A stretch of DNA of 64,000 bases from Isoetes taiwanensis (taxonomy: Eukaryota > Streptophyta > Lycopodiopsida > Isoetales > Isoetaceae): NCBI GenBank assembly GCA_021234155.1, contig JAJEKV010000017.1, forward strand, positions 4,188,792 to 4,252,791. Direction: 5' to 3'. The position numbers and the translations under genes were made by a program. Below the pieces are notes generated by a model, which saw only the letters and a list, made by a program, of their open reading frames with translations, was not told the DNA's origin and made no database searches. How positions within the stretch are numbered: the first letter of the stretch is position 1; every line of letters begins with the position of its first letter. Below, piece by piece: positions 62,410-64,000 of this stretch.

Positions 62410-63280
62410 CAAACCAAAGGGGGTTTAAGGGGGATTTTAATTTAAATGTGTTGGACCCAATGGTTGTGTTAATTAATGTCAATGGTAGTTATGTGTTGGT
62501 TGTTAATGTCAATGGTTGTTATGTGTTGGTTGTTATGTGTTGGGGGATTTAATTTTTATATGTTGGATGTTAATGATTTGTCTTGCAAAATTTTTTTTTT
62601 TTTTTGTTTCGGGCCTTAGGGGACGCCACCCCTCCCCCAATGTGACAAAAATTTTAGAATTCAAACCAGAAATAAACTAGAATTCATTTGAGGCTTTCAT
62701 CACATGTAGCTTTTGAATTTCATCACAATAAAACAAATAGAACATAAGTAAAAGTTACCATAAAGATAGAGCAGATTGATCCCATTCATCTGAAAGTCAT
62801 AAAGTTTACAACACCCATACACAAACATTTTTCAACTGAAATTTAACAGCAGCCTTTGGCCTCCATGGATTCTTGTGGTGAGAAACCAAAGTGGGAAACT
62901 TTTTTGCTTGTTAGCACAAGGATCTAGAAGCCTTGGAATTTGCTTAATAACTGCCTCAAAATCTAAAAATGCATGGTAATTTTTTGCAAGCTTCATTCGG
63001 AATGAGCCATAAAACAATATCCAATAGCGCAATCCTGTATTAATCAGCTGGTAGGATGTGAAAGCCTACCAAACCCGGCCGAAAAATTGCTGTTTTGGCA
63101 TAGATAACTTAACCAAACATATCCATATTATACACTATCAAAAAGATCGGAGAGAGCTTTCCAACGCAATAAAAATCATCTGAAACAGAGCTCTGGATCA
63201 AAAGCTCAAAAGTTATGATAAGAAATGTGTTGCCGGCGGGGAAACTGCACTACATGCGCCCTTCAAGCCCTTCATGTACC
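62410..63280. other. No gene recognised
   Basis: Begins with short imperfect TATGTGTTGG/TTGTTA repeats (62480-62570) and a poly-T run near 62590; the rest is AT-rich without coding signal. Confidence 0.4.
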
Positions 63281-63394
63281 CATTATGCACCACACACACA
63301 AAAAGAAGGCTTTTGTTGTGAGCCATTGGTTGTTGACCATTATGCACCACACGCACAAAAAAAGGGCTTTTGTTGTGAGCCATTGGTTGTTGAC
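63281..63394. repeat. 57-bp tandem duplication
   Basis: Two adjacent copies beginning CATTATGCACCACAC, almost identical apart from A/G in the CACA tract and a change in the poly-A run. Confidence 0.92.
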
Positions 63395-63595
63395 CATTGA
63401 AAAATAAAGGCTAAAATCAATGGCTCAGAAATGGTGCACTCTAGATGTACGCATTAGTATATCCATTTGAATACATCACGAAATCATAGGAAAACCTTAG
63501 TGAAAAGCGTACAAAAACACAAAGAAAACCCCCTGTTATTATGCTACATATGCATCTGCAAAGCTAACTATATGGGCTAGACGACGGTTTGATAA

Positions 63596-64000
63596 ATGGA
63601 GGGTTGCCTTTATCATGACTGCTCAGTACCATTGGAGGATGTTCCATCCAAAGAACTGTCTGTGATGTTAACGAAGTTTATCCTACAGGTCAAGAAGAAG
63701 AACGAACAAGTTTATCTGTCGGGAAGGTATGATTATAGATCTTCCCTTTCTTTTCTTTTTGCATGCACTGTTTTTCTAACTTGTGCAATTTATAGATGCA
63801 GTCTCAGCGTTCTTTATAGAATGTTTGGCAGGATTTTAAGGAATAGAATAGAATAGAATAGAAACCGGAAGAAACCGGAAGTAAGAGTATGTGAGAGCGG
63901 AATTGAAGAGCCTCCTTTCAACATTTTAAAGGTCGATGTACTCAAAAAGAGTACGTATGCATTTGTCATTGCTGTTAGAAGGTCCAGACTTCTTGGAGCA
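63596..64000 (+). CDS. Crypton/ZMYM-like recombinase-domain sequence (partial, runs off the edge)
   Basis: The first block reads YHDCSVPLEDVPSKELSVML, TKFILQVKKKNEQVYLSG, up to a consensus donor near 63727. After an apparent short intron, SVLYRMFGRILRNRIE follows, then in another frame EEPPFNIL and FVIAVRRSRLLGA at the window end. The pattern 'K-x-L-x-x-x-L-x-F-x-x-x-VRKKNG-x-x-Y-x-x-x-S-L-x-x-x-x-x-G-x-x-R' is that of the N-terminal core-binding domain of tyrosine-recombinase-derived proteins (Crypton, ZMYM2, QRICH1). The catalytic half would lie beyond 64000. A small GAATA repeat near 63840 breaks the frame, so it may be decayed. Confidence 0.4.

Overview
The window is nuclear plant DNA. 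Its two complete genes are split by short GT-AG introns, and it is AT-rich and crowded with decayed LTR retrotransposons, LINE fragments, DNA-transposon debris and local tandem duplications. The plant-type LARP1, the LINE and DUF7869-like families and the low gene density suggest a large-genome seed-free vascular plant such as a fern. That is an inference; no marker here fixes the species.

Layout. 0-12 kb: a GC-rich ORF, a truncated LRR-receptor fragment, a 38-bp-arm hairpin, two LINE reverse-transcriptase relics on opposite strands, AT-rich sequence with small tandem duplications, and a Copia RNase H scrap. 12.2-17.4 kb (minus): an intact 21-exon gene for a 1206-residue SMC ATPase that fits none of SMC1-6 cleanly by eye. 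17.7-18.1 kb: nested inverted repeats. 19-26.6 kb (minus): a degraded Ty3/gypsy element with LTR, tRNA-Met primer site, gag, RT/RNase H and integrase. It carries a recognisable histone H3 fold between the primer site and gag, and its RT is split by an 833-bp hAT-like element with a perfect 8-bp target duplication. 26.7-36.7 kb: two old Ty3 copies in the same orientation. One (A) is interrupted by a young 5.7-kb Copia element with near-identical 800-bp LTRs and a perfect AAAAC duplication. 39.8-44.4 kb (plus): a complete 14-exon LARP1 gene (1020 aa). 45-50.3 kb: a LINE 3' fragment, an LTR related to that of the 19-26 kb element, and a broken DUF7869-type gene. 53.3-58.1 kb: a tandemly duplicated glutathione S-transferase pseudogene interrupted by AT-rich foldback elements, with GTTTTCA-rich arrays. 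58-64 kb: possible exons of unrecognised genes, a GTAC-rich patch, and at the right edge the start of a Crypton/ZMYM-like recombinase-domain sequence.

The two intact genes serve chromosome structure (SMC) and mRNA/translation control (LARP1). They are islands in transposon debris, and nothing suggests they are co-regulated. The most unusual signals are the H3 fold inside a retrotransposon, the divergent but intact SMC, and the hAT insertion whose removal restores the host element's reading frame.
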